This document shows, piece by piece, positions 21,231 to 30,256 of a stretch of 64,000 bases of DNA. How positions within the stretch are numbered: position 1 is the stretch's first letter; each line of letters begins with the position of its first letter. The DNA is from Nitzschia sp. DOCU1 (lineage: Eukaryota; Bacillariophyta; Bacillariophyceae; Bacillariales; Bacillariaceae), in assembly GCA_951394045.1 (NCBI GenBank), contig OX595985.1, positions 2,542,001 through 2,606,000 on the forward strand, given 5' to 3'. The position numbers were made by a program, and so were the translations under genes. The notes beneath the pieces are model-generated. The model made no database searches, was not told the origin of the DNA, and saw only the letters and a list, made by a program, of their open reading frames with translations.

Positions 21231-22700
21231 GTTGTTGGTAGGTTGTTTGAGGGGAGATCGAATTTCCTAAAGGAGGAGATTATGGCGATTACAATGGCAG
21301 TTGTGAGAGGTGAGCGATGCTGTATGGGATAGTGATTGAAAACAACGGTCACCACGTGCGACGGGTCTCCACCATGGTGGAATTCGTTAACGAAAAAAGA
21401 GGCAGTTTTGGAGATCGCAAAGTCGCGACGAGCGCGCGAACTCTCTCAACGATCATGCCCTTCCGTAGCATTTCTACGTAAAAAACATACCGTTCTTGCG
21501 GCACCCATCATAGATGCTGGGAATGCGCGCGGTTGATTATTCCACTTCGAGTTTTTATGATGTTCCAAAATACCGAAAAGCGAGAGCGGCGACGATAACG
21601 CGCGCCGTAAAGTGTCTTGGCAGAAATTGTATTATTTAGTCCCTTTCTCACGACTTAAATCCAACACTGGGACCCTTTGGACAGGATGTTCAAAGTCATA
21701 GATATTTCATGCAAGTCGATCCAGAAGCCTGCTCAGGGGTCAATGTGCTGAGTGGTCGAAGGAGACAAAGTAAGTCGTGATATTCGCCAGTGCCCATTCG
21801 CCAACATCTCTCATCGTCTAGCAGCGAACCGCACAGCCGATAAATTCGGTTATCGGAACCATCGAATATGATGTCTATAGTATGAATTTTGCAGGACAAA
21901 TGTCCAGCAGACATATGCCCGTGACTCGATAAGTTTGAACATGCAATAGACTGACTCGAGCACTTTGGGCAACAGTCAATTGAGTCACAAACGCTTTCAC
22001 CTCGCGCCATGTCGATTTTCGGATGTTACTACTACTACGTTGACGATGACGAGACAACGCCAATGATATTATTAGGTATTATAGATACTCATTACTGGTG
22101 CTACTACTCATTACAACTAGTTCTGTTCGCCGACCTCAGATTTTGCAATTAGCTGGCTCAATCAATGCAAAAAAGACGTCGCCTGTAAAGTTGCCGTTTT
22201 CCAAGGCAGGACCCGATAATCAATGCTGGTTTGAATAAGGTAGCTATTATATTGTGTCATGCTTCTGACAACGACATTTGGGTTGAAACGACGTTGATCC
22301 GAAAACGGTCGCCAATCGGGATTGATTGGAGGCCACCGCCTCCATCATCGAGGGCCAAATAGCGTCGTGCCCAGTCATTGAAAAAGTGAGTCATTGGAGT
22401 CCAAAATTGAATGGAGGACATTTGTCCTGTGAAGTTCTAATGATCGTTCGAATGATCAAATTAGCGCTATTTTACATAGGGGGAAATTTGATCAGACAAA
22501 CTTTTCCGGGACATTTTGTCCTGCATCTCTCGTGTGGATCACGGATTGTTGTCCCGTAAAGGTAAGCTAATGGGGGATGGATGGGCGTCGTTGCTCCCTC
22601 TCCCTAAGTCATCAGGGACGACGATGACGATGGCGCTAGCCGTCGAGAGGATAGCCACTCACCGCTACTAGTATCTACACATTCATATCTTTGATCAATC
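21231..22700. promoter_or_regulatory. Long divergent intergenic region with palindromes
   Basis: About 1.5 kb between divergent genes. CCACCATGGTGG (21369-21380) is a perfect 12-bp palindrome, next to a CACGTG E-box. GGACAAATGTCC-type words occur near 21893 and again as AGGACATTTGTCCT near 22414, each a 6-bp inverted pair around two bases. No ORF here has a recognisable domain. Which gene the sites serve is unknown. Confidence 0.45.
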
Positions 22701-24443
22701 ATGGTGAAGATATCATCTTTGTTTCGACTGGCAGCAACCGCCACAGTTTCTGCTTCTCTGCGGAATAATGCTGCCTCTGCCTTTACTACTCCCTCTTCGC
22801 AATCGTTCGGGTCGACGCTTTTATCATCTTCTACGGCGTCCGTGTCAAGATCAACACATGACGCCCTAACGAAATTCCCAATGACGTCGGGCATTTCATC
22901 CAGCTGGAGATTTGGCACAAGAAAAAGCAGTGCTGCCACTTTGACAACAAGTCGTTTGTTCATGTCGGCCTCTCCGTCGGCTCCCCGACGAATTCAAATG
23001 CCACCCAAAAACATGCCCAAAGTTCCCATTATTTTATTATCGGGATTTCTCGGGGCCGGCAAAACCACAACACTCCAACATCTATTGCAAAATAGCGAGG
23101 GCGTCAAAATTGGAGTCATTGTCAATGACGTGGCGTCGGTGAACATCGATGCCAAGTTAGTTGCTGGTACTCAAAATGGCGTCATTGAATTGCAGAATGG
23201 ATGTGCCTGTTGCAGTTTGGCAGACGAACTCTTGGGAAGTGTGAATACATTACTGGGAAATGAACGGTCCTTCGATGCTATAGTAGTAGAATTGAGTGGA
23301 GTCGCAGATCCCATTGCGATTAAATCCAACTGGAATGCTGCCAAAATGCAAGGACATCCTATCACTGCCAAGGCGGACGTCTCGCAAATAGTCACTTTGA
23401 TTGATGCTTGCACATTCGGAACCGACTGGATGACATGGGACTTGGCCTCGGAACGCAAGGGATGGGTCGATCCTACCGATGAATGCGCCGGTCAACGCAA
23501 AGTTCCAGAATTGCTGGCAGAACAAGTGGAGGCTGCCGATCTCATTTTGATTAACAAAATCGACTTGGCCGGGGATAATGTGGCAGTGGCTACCAGCTTG
23601 GCCCGAAAATTAAATGACAAGGCAACTATCAAGGAAGTGAAATATGGCAAGGTTTCACCCAAACTGATTTTGCAAGATTTGATTACTAGTGGAGGTGCGA
23701 ATGAGGGCCAAGATTCGCCCGAGTCGCGGCACGACTCGGGCAAGGGTCACGACCGAAAAAATGACGATCCGGCGCCCGATATCGCCCCCAAGAAGAAAAC
23801 CTCTACCGATGATCTCGGCATCACTAGTTTTGTTTATAGAGCCAGCCGGCCGTTCAACATGCGGAAGCTCATGACGTTACTAAATCAGTGGCCAGTCCCG
23901 ATCAAAGAGGAATTGGATTTGGGACTACTAAAAGAAGCCCAAGAAGGTGGTTACGAAATCGAAGGTCAAAATGAAGAAGCCAGTCCATTCACTGGTGTGT
24001 TGCGCTCCAAAGGCTTTTGCTGGTTTGCACCAACGAAATGGACTGGTCCTCAGGCCGATGTCTATCGGCACGATACTGCCATGTACTGGAGTCACGCCGG
24101 CAAACATTTTGGAATTTCTGCGGCTGGAAAGTGGTGGAGTACCATCAGCAAGGAGAAGATGGCCGAGTACTTTCAAAATGACATGAAAGAATACGAACGA
24201 ATTCTGAAGGAAGACTTTGTGAGTGCCGAATTCGGGGACCGACGGCAAGAAATTGTGTTCATCGGTGTCGAATTGAATGAAGAAGACCTTAAGTTCGCCC
24301 TTGATCAGTGCTTGGTCACAGAAAAAGGAATGGGTCGATATCGACAGGAGCTTCAAAACTACATGAGCACAATCTACACGACACCGGCTCGTAGTGGCGG
24401 ACTGTTCGACGTTGGCGGTGTGGATCACTTGGACTTAAACTAG
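22701..24443 (+). CDS. Plastid-targeted CobW/COG0523 GTPase (metallochaperone)
   Basis: A single exon of 580 residues. The N-terminus is a signal peptide ending in the diatom plastid motif AASAFTT (cleavage before Phe28), followed by a Ser/Thr-rich transit segment, so import into the stroma is predicted. The GTPase domain has Walker A GFLGAGKT (115-122), the metal-binding CACC motif (168-171), VELSGVADP and the specificity motif NKIDL (~284). A C-terminal CobW_C domain includes GFCWFAPTKW. A charged, variable insertion with RHDSGKGHDRK (~335-355) separates the domains and could add metal ligands. The family delivers Zn or Co to target proteins; the target here is unknown. The gene ends 90 bp from the convergent glutathione transferase gene. 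Confidence 0.88.
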   Translation: MVKISSLFRLAATATVSASLRNNAASAFTTPSSQSFGSTLLSSSTASVSRSTHDALTKFPMTSGISSSWRFGTRKSSAATLTTSRLFMSASPSAPRRIQMPPKNMPKVPIILLSGFLGAGKTTTLQHLLQNSEGVKIGVIVNDVASVNIDAKLVAGTQNGVIELQNGCACCSLADELLGSVNTLLGNERSFDAIVVELSGVADPIAIKSNWNAAKMQGHPITAKADVSQIVTLIDACTFGTDWMTWDLASERKGWVDPTDECAGQRKVPELLAEQVEAADLILINKIDLAGDNVAVATSLARKLNDKATIKEVKYGKVSPKLILQDLITSGGANEGQDSPESRHDSGKGHDRKNDDPAPDIAPKKKTSTDDLGITSFVYRASRPFNMRKLMTLLNQWPVPIKEELDLGLLKEAQEGGYEIEGQNEEASPFTGVLRSKGFCWFAPTKWTGPQADVYRHDTAMYWSHAGKHFGISAAGKWWSTISKEKMAEYFQNDMKEYERILKEDFVSAEFGDRRQEIVFIGVELNEEDLKFALDQCLVTEKGMGRYRQELQNYMSTIYTTPARSGGLFDVGGVDHLDLN

Positions 24444-24532
24444 AGGGTAGTCGAAACGCTTCGTTACCGTAACATTCATTTCGTTATCCACTTCTAGACT
24501 TATTCCTAATCATATTCCCCTGGGCAACTATC

Positions 24533-25201
24533 CTACTTGGCGTAGTATTCCTTGATGGCTTCCAGGGACTTGAACTTCTCAATAAATGCCTTGAGGGTTG
24601 GAAACTCCTCCAGCGACTTTAGTTTGTCAGAGAATTCCGCCTTTTCTGGCAAAGAATCGTTAAGTCTGCCGAACCAAGCAAAATCAGCAGGCGACGGTTC
24701 CTCAGTCCCTGCGATCCATCCCGTCGTCGACGCTTGGAGGAGCTTTTCGATACTGCGCAACTGAGTGGGTAGGATTTCCGACGAGATGGTCTCGTAGGTT
24801 TTCGCCTTACTAGCATCATCCATTGCGATTCCGTATCGAGACGAGTAGGTCGCTACGGTTGTTCCGATAAATGCATCACACTCTTGATCGAGGGCGGCAT
24901 CAACTTTTGCAGCAAGCAGAGGATCGTCTGGGTACAGGCCGGCAATCTTGGACACATATCGCAGAATGGCTGCGCTTTGGACAAGTTGATATTTTCCATC
25001 AACCTCCAGCATTGGTACTTGTCCAAAAGCAAGTTTTCCGTTCTGCTTCATCTCGAGAAATTCATCATAAGAGGCAAAGCGATGGTCCTCGAGCTCAAGG
25101 CCAGCATAGGCGCAGTAAAGTCGGATTGGCTCGCCCTTCCCCTTGATGTCGAAATAGTACAACTTGAGAGTAGGCTGCTGCTCAACTGTTCGCTTCACCA
25201 T
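24533..25201 (-). CDS. Glutathione S-transferase, sigma-like
   Basis: A single exon of 222 residues, a normal GST length. The N-terminal thioredoxin-like domain contains LKLYYFDIKGKGEPIRLYCA with the catalytic Tyr region, then the cis-Pro motif QVPMLEVDG and the glutathione-binding pair QSAAILRYV. The all-helical C-terminal domain begins near residue 95 and includes GTEEPSPADFAWFGRL, matching the conserved N-capping segment. It conjugates glutathione to electrophiles or reduces peroxides. No targeting peptide is visible, so it is probably cytosolic. The class call (sigma/alpha-like) is approximate. Confidence 0.88.
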   Translation of the reverse strand: MVKRTVEQQPTLKLYYFDIKGKGEPIRLYCAYAGLELEDHRFASYDEFLEMKQNGKLAFGQVPMLEVDGKYQLVQSAAILRYVSKIAGLYPDDPLLAAKVDAALDQECDAFIGTTVATYSSRYGIAMDDASKAKTYETISSEILPTQLRSIEKLLQASTTGWIAGTEEPSPADFAWFGRLNDSLPEKAEFSDKLKSLEEFPTLKAFIEKFKSLEAIKEYYAK

Positions 25202-26600
25202 TGTTCTTTCTATTCACGAGGCAAACGTAAGTTGCTTATCGGTATTTCCAAGTGATGGATGGCGCTATTTCAATGCAATCCGATGGAGGCAAGAGTTTCC
25301 TCATCGTCGTCGGATGTGACGTATGTCACCGGGATCGTCACTACCGAAGATCGAAAAAAAATATCCAAAGTACGACTAGTCCGAACTTAGAGCCCGACTA
25401 CAATGATTGGATGATTGATTCCTACGATCCAAAAGGCCGAGCACGTGTCTCGCCAAAAACTGATGATCGAAAAGTCGACGATGACGGAGCGCGTGCGCCG
25501 AAGACAATTTCGCAAAGGAACCTTTCGTGCACCTCCTGTCTGCATTGAATCGAGCCTCTCTATGAACTCAACGGTCAAACACATCTATGTTACACACATA
25601 TCAAATGCGCGATAGTGGATCAATAAACATGCCATGCGACGGTGTGGTTGTGTCTTGTGAGCTGCTCGACCATCAGAAAATTTCTCCCGCGGGCATCATT
25701 GCGAATCGTTCCACTATTACGACATGGCAATTCCGTGCGCCAAAGAGTAAAAGCCCTGGCAACAGAAACTATTTTGCCAATTTCGCCCACCGTCAATTGA
25801 CGTTGTTGTTGTCAAGGGGCGCTTCTTGATTTCAAAACGAAAGTTGACATAGACAAGGTGACGACTATTTTGTTTAATTGTTGATATCATTGCTGGGGGG
25901 TTACGATGAGCGTACAAAGACCAGAGTGGGAGGAACCGGGTTGTTTAGATCCATGTTGGTCCTGTGTACTTCAAGACTACGATGATGATTACGATGATTA
26001 CTGGAATCCGTTCAGGGGGGCGGGGGGATCTTGTCATCGGATAAGAGATTGGAAAACGAAAATGGCAGAGGCGGCGAAACAACGACAAGAGGCACGACGA
26101 GCACAAGCGAACCGACATCGATCAATATTTCAATTTGAACCTCCGCGAAAATCGCATAGTCCCTTCAAAAGGCTCAGGAGTTTTCTCGTTCGATAGCACA
26201 ACAACAGATGACAGCTGAACTACCAGAGTGTTTACTGTCTGATCGCTGTGGAACCGCACAGTTATAAAAAAGGTATTGGGGAACCGGCTGTTGCTGGGAA
26301 CGTGACATTCAACTTGTTCGTTGGCTATGAAGGTTTAAGATATAACCATTGCCGCCAGGACGGGTTCAACGTTTCCATCCTTCGGGCAAATACGGGAACG
26401 ATGATGACATCTGGGCATGCTAATTTACCCAAGAACCATCACCATTATTGTGGTCGACACTATTGCGAACCACAGCAAATAGAATTCCTAGATAGGAGTA
26501 CCCTATATTTCTCTATTTCAACTATACCGCTGTTGCTGCAAATAGAAGACAACAGAAAGTCCGTGTCTTAGACTTTACCCACAGAAACTTGTTAACACTA
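25202..26600. other. Intergenic region with at most one small ORF
   Basis: About 1.4 kb between the GST start and the nucleoporin stop. Apart from the small frame described separately, open frames here lack ATG starts or recognisable content. A 107-codon frame at 26248-26571 looks like chance. Confidence 0.4.
25906..26196 (+). CDS. Small hypothetical protein
   Basis: A 96-codon frame beginning with ATG. It has an acidic Tyr/Asp-rich segment (DYDDDYDDYWNPF) followed by a basic helix-like stretch (KMAEAAKQRQEARRAQANRH) and an Arg-rich end. Four Cys and three Trp in the first half are unusual for a random frame. No family is recognised. It may not be expressed. Confidence 0.25.
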   Translation: MSVQRPEWEEPGCLDPCWSCVLQDYDDDYDDYWNPFRGAGGSCHRIRDWKTKMAEAAKQRQEARRAQANRHRSIFQFEPPRKSHSPFKRLRSFLVR

Positions 26601-28436
26601 CTAGCGACGGCGGGTACTTCGCGACTTGTTTTTGGCTTTTGGTGTGGTGGCACCTGACGGCGTTGGAGCGCTCGCAAAGCCTCCAAAGGCTGGGGCAGGA
26701 GCAACACCAGGTGCGGGAGTGCCTCCAAACGAAAAGGTTCCAGTAGATGGCGCGGGTGCTCCAAAAGCAGGGGCTGGAGCGGGGGTGGAACCAAAGATAC
26801 CTCCACCAGAAGCTGGAGCAGGCGACGATCCAAAGATACCTCCGCCGGGAGCTGGGGCGGGAGTAGACCCGAACAAGCCGCTTGACGAAGCTGGGGCAGG
26901 CGTTGACCCGAACAAACCACTCGAAGACGGTGCGGGGGCACCTCCTCCAAAGCCGAAAGCGCCAGGTGCTGGGCTGGGAGCTCCAAACAGGCTACTTGAT
27001 CCCGGGGTGGATCCAAACAAGCTCCCCCCAGGAGCCGGTGCACCGGATCCGGGTGCTCCAACCGGCAATGACTTGACCATTTGCTCCCTTAGTTTGTGAT
27101 CCAAATATTGCTGGTGTTGTCGCTCTTCGTGATCGGCTTCGTCGATCACATTGGTACCCCGCTCAACGAGTCTATACTCGTTTCGAAGTTGTTTGACCTG
27201 CATATCTACAGCCGCCAAGGATGACGCAATTGTCCAAATGGCTTGCTCCTGCATGCGAAGAATCGTCACGACATCGGCACGTTCCGGCGGAATTTGTTTG
27301 GAGCATTCCAGAGCCTTGTTCAAGGACTCCATTTGGCCCTTGAGTGAATGTATCCGTTGCTCCATATCCTCCAGAGTTTGCCAGAGGTAGGGTGATGGCA
27401 TGCGCTGCACAGAGTCCACCTGAGCTAGTTGGCGATCCAATAGTGCCCGAAGTTTGACTTGCGTATCCTTGTCCATGGTCGTCGTCGCCTTGGAGATTGC
27501 AACACCACGACGGGCCGCGACTGCTTCGGTAGGCCACTGGGCAAACAAGAACGCCTGGGATGTGGAAGTCTCATAAAGATCCTTGGTATAATCGGCATTT
27601 TGTTGCAGTGTCTTGAGCTGCTGCTGCAATTGTTCCACTCGTGAGGTCAGTTTTTGTACGTGAGACACTAACGGTAAATCTTGCGGGCCAGCAGCTACAT
27701 CTGCTTGCTGTGGCGTGTCCAAGAGTTTCGGTGCCATGGTAGATACATGCAAAATGGTACGTTTGTGCTGCATCATTGCCTCATAAAGTCGTTCAATTGC
27801 CTGCTTCTGATCAGGTGTCAAGGCCGAGAACTGCATATGACCAGCAAGGGCTGGAGGAGGAGCTTGAGCTGGTGCGGGTTGACCATAGGGCGAGGGAGCC
27901 GGGGCTCCAAAGAGACTGGTTGACGGGGCAGGGGCTCCGAATAGACTTGTGCTGGGAGCAGGAGCCGGTGCTCCAAAGAATGATGAACCTGGAGCCGGTG
28001 AAGGCGCACCAAAAGGAGCAGGTGCAGGCGTCGAGCCGAATAAGGATCCGCCAGAAGGTGTACCAAACAGTCCAGACGATGGCGCGGGTCCTGGGATAGA
28101 TCCAAAGCCAAATCCCCCCGTCGAGGGTGCGGGGGCTGGTGTGGGTCCAAAGGAAAACGCTCCCGTCGCTGGCGCCGGAGCGGGTGTACCTCCGAAGGAG
28201 AAACCACCACCTCCACCTGGTGCGGGTGCAGGAGCTCCAAAAGCTGGTGCAGCAGGAGCCCCAAAGGAAAACGAAGACGGAGCGGGTGTTCCTCCCGGTG
28301 CAGGCGCTGGAGTGGATCCAAAGTTGAATGCCATGTTGCCAGTATTACTGCCGCCGAAATTGGATGTTGTCGATGAATCGGATGAAAAAAGACTCGTGGA
28401 TGCCCCAGTAATTGCGCCTCTTCGCTCTGCTGGCAT
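26601..28436 (-). CDS. NUP58: Nup58/45-like FG nucleoporin
   Basis: A single exon of 611 residues with the layout of Nup58: FG repeats, a central coiled coil, and FG repeats again. The N-terminal ~200 residues and C-terminal ~140 residues are built from units like LFGxTPAPAP and FSFGGTPAPAP, so the spacers are nearly pure Pro/Ala. The central domain starts at ALTPDQKQAIERLYEAMMQHKRTI and includes QKLTSRVEQLQQQLKTLQQ and LWQTLEDMEQRIHSLKGQME. In animals Nup58 pairs with Nup54 and Nup62 in the central channel. The protein ends in a basic tail (KAKNKSRSTRRR). Nup62 or Nup54 are alternatives, but FG repeats on both sides of the coil favour Nup58. Confidence 0.8.
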   Translation of the reverse strand: MPAERRGAITGASTSLFSSDSSTTSNFGGSNTGNMAFNFGSTPAPAPGGTPAPSSFSFGAPAAPAFGAPAPAPGGGGGFSFGGTPAPAPATGAFSFGPTPAPAPSTGGFGFGSIPGPAPSSGLFGTPSGGSLFGSTPAPAPFGAPSPAPGSSFFGAPAPAPSTSLFGAPAPSTSLFGAPAPSPYGQPAPAQAPPPALAGHMQFSALTPDQKQAIERLYEAMMQHKRTILHVSTMAPKLLDTPQQADVAAGPQDLPLVSHVQKLTSRVEQLQQQLKTLQQNADYTKDLYETSTSQAFLFAQWPTEAVAARRGVAISKATTTMDKDTQVKLRALLDRQLAQVDSVQRMPSPYLWQTLEDMEQRIHSLKGQMESLNKALECSKQIPPERADVVTILRMQEQAIWTIASSLAAVDMQVKQLRNEYRLVERGTNVIDEADHEERQHQQYLDHKLREQMVKSLPVGAPGSGAPAPGGSLFGSTPGSSSLFGAPSPAPGAFGFGGGAPAPSSSGLFGSTPAPASSSGLFGSTPAPAPGGGIFGSSPAPASGGGIFGSTPAPAPAFGAPAPSTGTFSFGGTPAPGVAPAPAFGGFASAPTPSGATTPKAKNKSRSTRRR

Positions 28437-28604
28437 TGCCGTTCCCTAAGGAAAGTGTTAGTAATGCCTTATGAAGCCGGCTTTGTGAATGTTACAACTC
28501 TGCCTTGGTGTAACAGCGGCTCGGGTTCTCCGGGTAGCTCTTTGTGGCCCATCATCGTCGTCGTCGCGACGCGAGATGTCGCGTTGTTGTGCTATGGCGG
28601 TGCG

Positions 28605-28757
28605 AGAGCGATGGTGCGGTAGTAGTGTAATGAGCGCTATGTTAGTCCATTGATCGATCGATCTATCTATCGATCGATCGTATCGATCGATCGATCGCAT
28701 CGATCGCCTATCGATCGATCGAGTCCAATTATTCAACGGATTTGTCCCACGCCGGCC
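28605..28757. repeat. Upstream duplicated block, copy A
   Basis: It starts AGAGCGATGGTGCGGTAGT, contains AATGAGCGCT and TTAGTCCATTGATCG, and ends TTTGTCCCACGCCGGCC. Copy B at 30101-30197 has the same words in the same order. Copy A is longer because of an expanded GATC tract. Confidence 0.8.
28651..28722. repeat. GATC/GATA microsatellite
   Basis: About 70 bp of ATCGATCG repeats with ATCT variants, lying inside duplicated block A. Block B has only TTGATCG at the same place, so the tract expanded after duplication. Confidence 0.9.
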
Positions 28758-28961
28758 TCGCCAGGTTCAGCCAATCAATATGCAGAGCCGAAATTTGAAC
28801 TCCGAAATACAAGCATAACGGCAACAAGCAGAAAAGACCTAATAAACCCAGGCATCTGTTGTGTCCTTTGTTGGAAGAAGATTGCAGGGAATCGTCTTCA
28901 TCACCACTCCGCTACTCCATTAGTACTGCGGGGATCGCCATACTACTAATACAACCGCAAA

Positions 28962-30065
28962 ATGGGTCTGAAGAGACACTACACCGTGTACGCCACGGCT
29001 GCTGTTCTCCTTGCCGCCGCCTTGAACATCTGGGGCAATCCTTATACCAACAATCGGAAGGAGGACGACCATGAAATGCTCTCCCCAACGACTGCCTCTG
29101 ACCCCAAGAGCATCACAAGTGGTGGCATGGTGAACCGAAATTCCAGCACCATCGTCAGCTACGATGAATTCCGAATCTGTCATGCTCAAAAAGGGGAGAT
29201 GGGTTTTTATTGTGAGGGTCCATCCTACGAGAACTTTACCAACAGGATGAAAATGTACATTCTGAACAAGACAACAACTACTACCGCTGCCTCCGCCAGC
29301 GACCCGTACTATTCATCATGGGGGCGTCGACCCTATCCATTGCCCAAAGCAAATCAAAAAGTACTATTCTTTGGCAACTCACATCTCCGCCAAATCTTTC
29401 TTGAACTCAAGTGTCAGTACAAGGATCAACTAGCAGACCGGGCGCTCGGCAGTACTAGTTATGAGTCAAAGAAATTCGGATTTGTCGAATCTGTCGCATT
29501 TGAACGACATATTACCATGGTCATTGTGGCCAACCACTATTTGGCCTACTGTGAATTTTGGGACACGCTCTTGGAAGCAGAGCTTGGGTACCAGCTCTCT
29601 GATTTTGATGCATTTGTACTGGGTCAATTCAACAACCCCTCCGACTCCAAGCACACCAATTTTGAAATTTGGGTCCGGAATGTTACAGCAGAGATGCCAA
29701 GTATCAACTTCGATAAGCAGCCACCTCCAGATCTATGGGCCTTTCTAGACAAGATTAGCAGATTAAAGGGACCCAAAAGACCCGTAGTGTACACGAGCAT
29801 GTGGACTCGTTTCAATATGAACAATTTTCACAAGCACAAAGCACGAGGCATCAAATGGCTTGACGGTCACAACGAGAGTGTGGATGAACGTGTTTCCTTT
29901 ATCAATGTCCGGGATTATGTCAATGTCTTGGGAGAGTGCGGGCATTACTATGAAGAGCAATGCGAGGAGATAATGCACGCACACCGTTGCATTGGGAAGA
30001 ACGGGGGCCATCCAACCCTTGGCGTCTATGATGTCTTGGAATCTTTATATAGGTTCTTGTCATGA
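28962..30065 (+). CDS. Type II membrane SGNH-like protein
   Basis: A single exon of 367 residues. A short N-terminal anchor (YTVYATAAVLLAAALNIWG) is followed by an Asn-glycosylation-rich stem and a luminal domain. VLFFGNSHLRQIFLELK resembles block I of SGNH/PC-esterase families, and near the end GGHPTLGVYDVL supplies a possible catalytic His. Such proteins add or remove acyl groups on polysaccharides (TBL/PMR5 and sialate acetyltransferase relatives). It lies in a co-directional run with a GT23-like and an FkbM-like gene. The family assignment rests on the GNSH and GHP motifs only; the fold and substrate are inferred. Confidence 0.6.
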   Translation: MGLKRHYTVYATAAVLLAAALNIWGNPYTNNRKEDDHEMLSPTTASDPKSITSGGMVNRNSSTIVSYDEFRICHAQKGEMGFYCEGPSYENFTNRMKMYILNKTTTTTAASASDPYYSSWGRRPYPLPKANQKVLFFGNSHLRQIFLELKCQYKDQLADRALGSTSYESKKFGFVESVAFERHITMVIVANHYLAYCEFWDTLLEAELGYQLSDFDAFVLGQFNNPSDSKHTNFEIWVRNVTAEMPSINFDKQPPPDLWAFLDKISRLKGPKRPVVYTSMWTRFNMNNFHKHKARGIKWLDGHNESVDERVSFINVRDYVNVLGECGHYYEEQCEEIMHAHRCIGKNGGHPTLGVYDVLESLYRFLS

Positions 30066-30100
30066 TGAGCATGTCGAATGGCTATCGTCGTCACGACGGG

Positions 30101-30197
30101 AGAGCGATTGCGCGGTAGTGAAATGAGCGCTTTGTAGTCCATTGATCGTTTTTTTAGTTTGAGTCCAGTTATTCAACTGATTTGTTCCACGCCGGCC
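30101..30197. repeat. Upstream duplicated block, copy B
   Basis: It starts AGAGCGATTGCGCGGTAGT and ends TTTGTTCCACGCCGGCC, parallel to copy A at 28605-28757. It lies in the 190-bp gap before the GT23-like gene, so both copies sit at equivalent promoter positions. Confidence 0.8.
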
Positions 30198-30256
30198 GAG
30201 TGGAAATTTAAACTCGAGGGGACGAGCAAGAACGCCAAAACGATGATGGCATTCCG

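Larger units (their letters stand above)
28437..28961. promoter_or_regulatory. Divergent promoter with duplicated block
   Basis: This separates the nucleoporin from the SGNH-like gene. It contains the GATC microsatellite and the first copy of a block repeated upstream of the next gene at 30101. No separate core motif is evident. Confidence 0.5.

Noticed and set aside
26248..26571. 107-codon plus-strand frame
   Set aside because: No ATG start and no coherent domain; judged to be chance.
26626..27099. Long plus-strand frames of Gly/Ala/Pro repeats
   Set aside because: They are antisense shadows of the FG-repeat nucleoporin.
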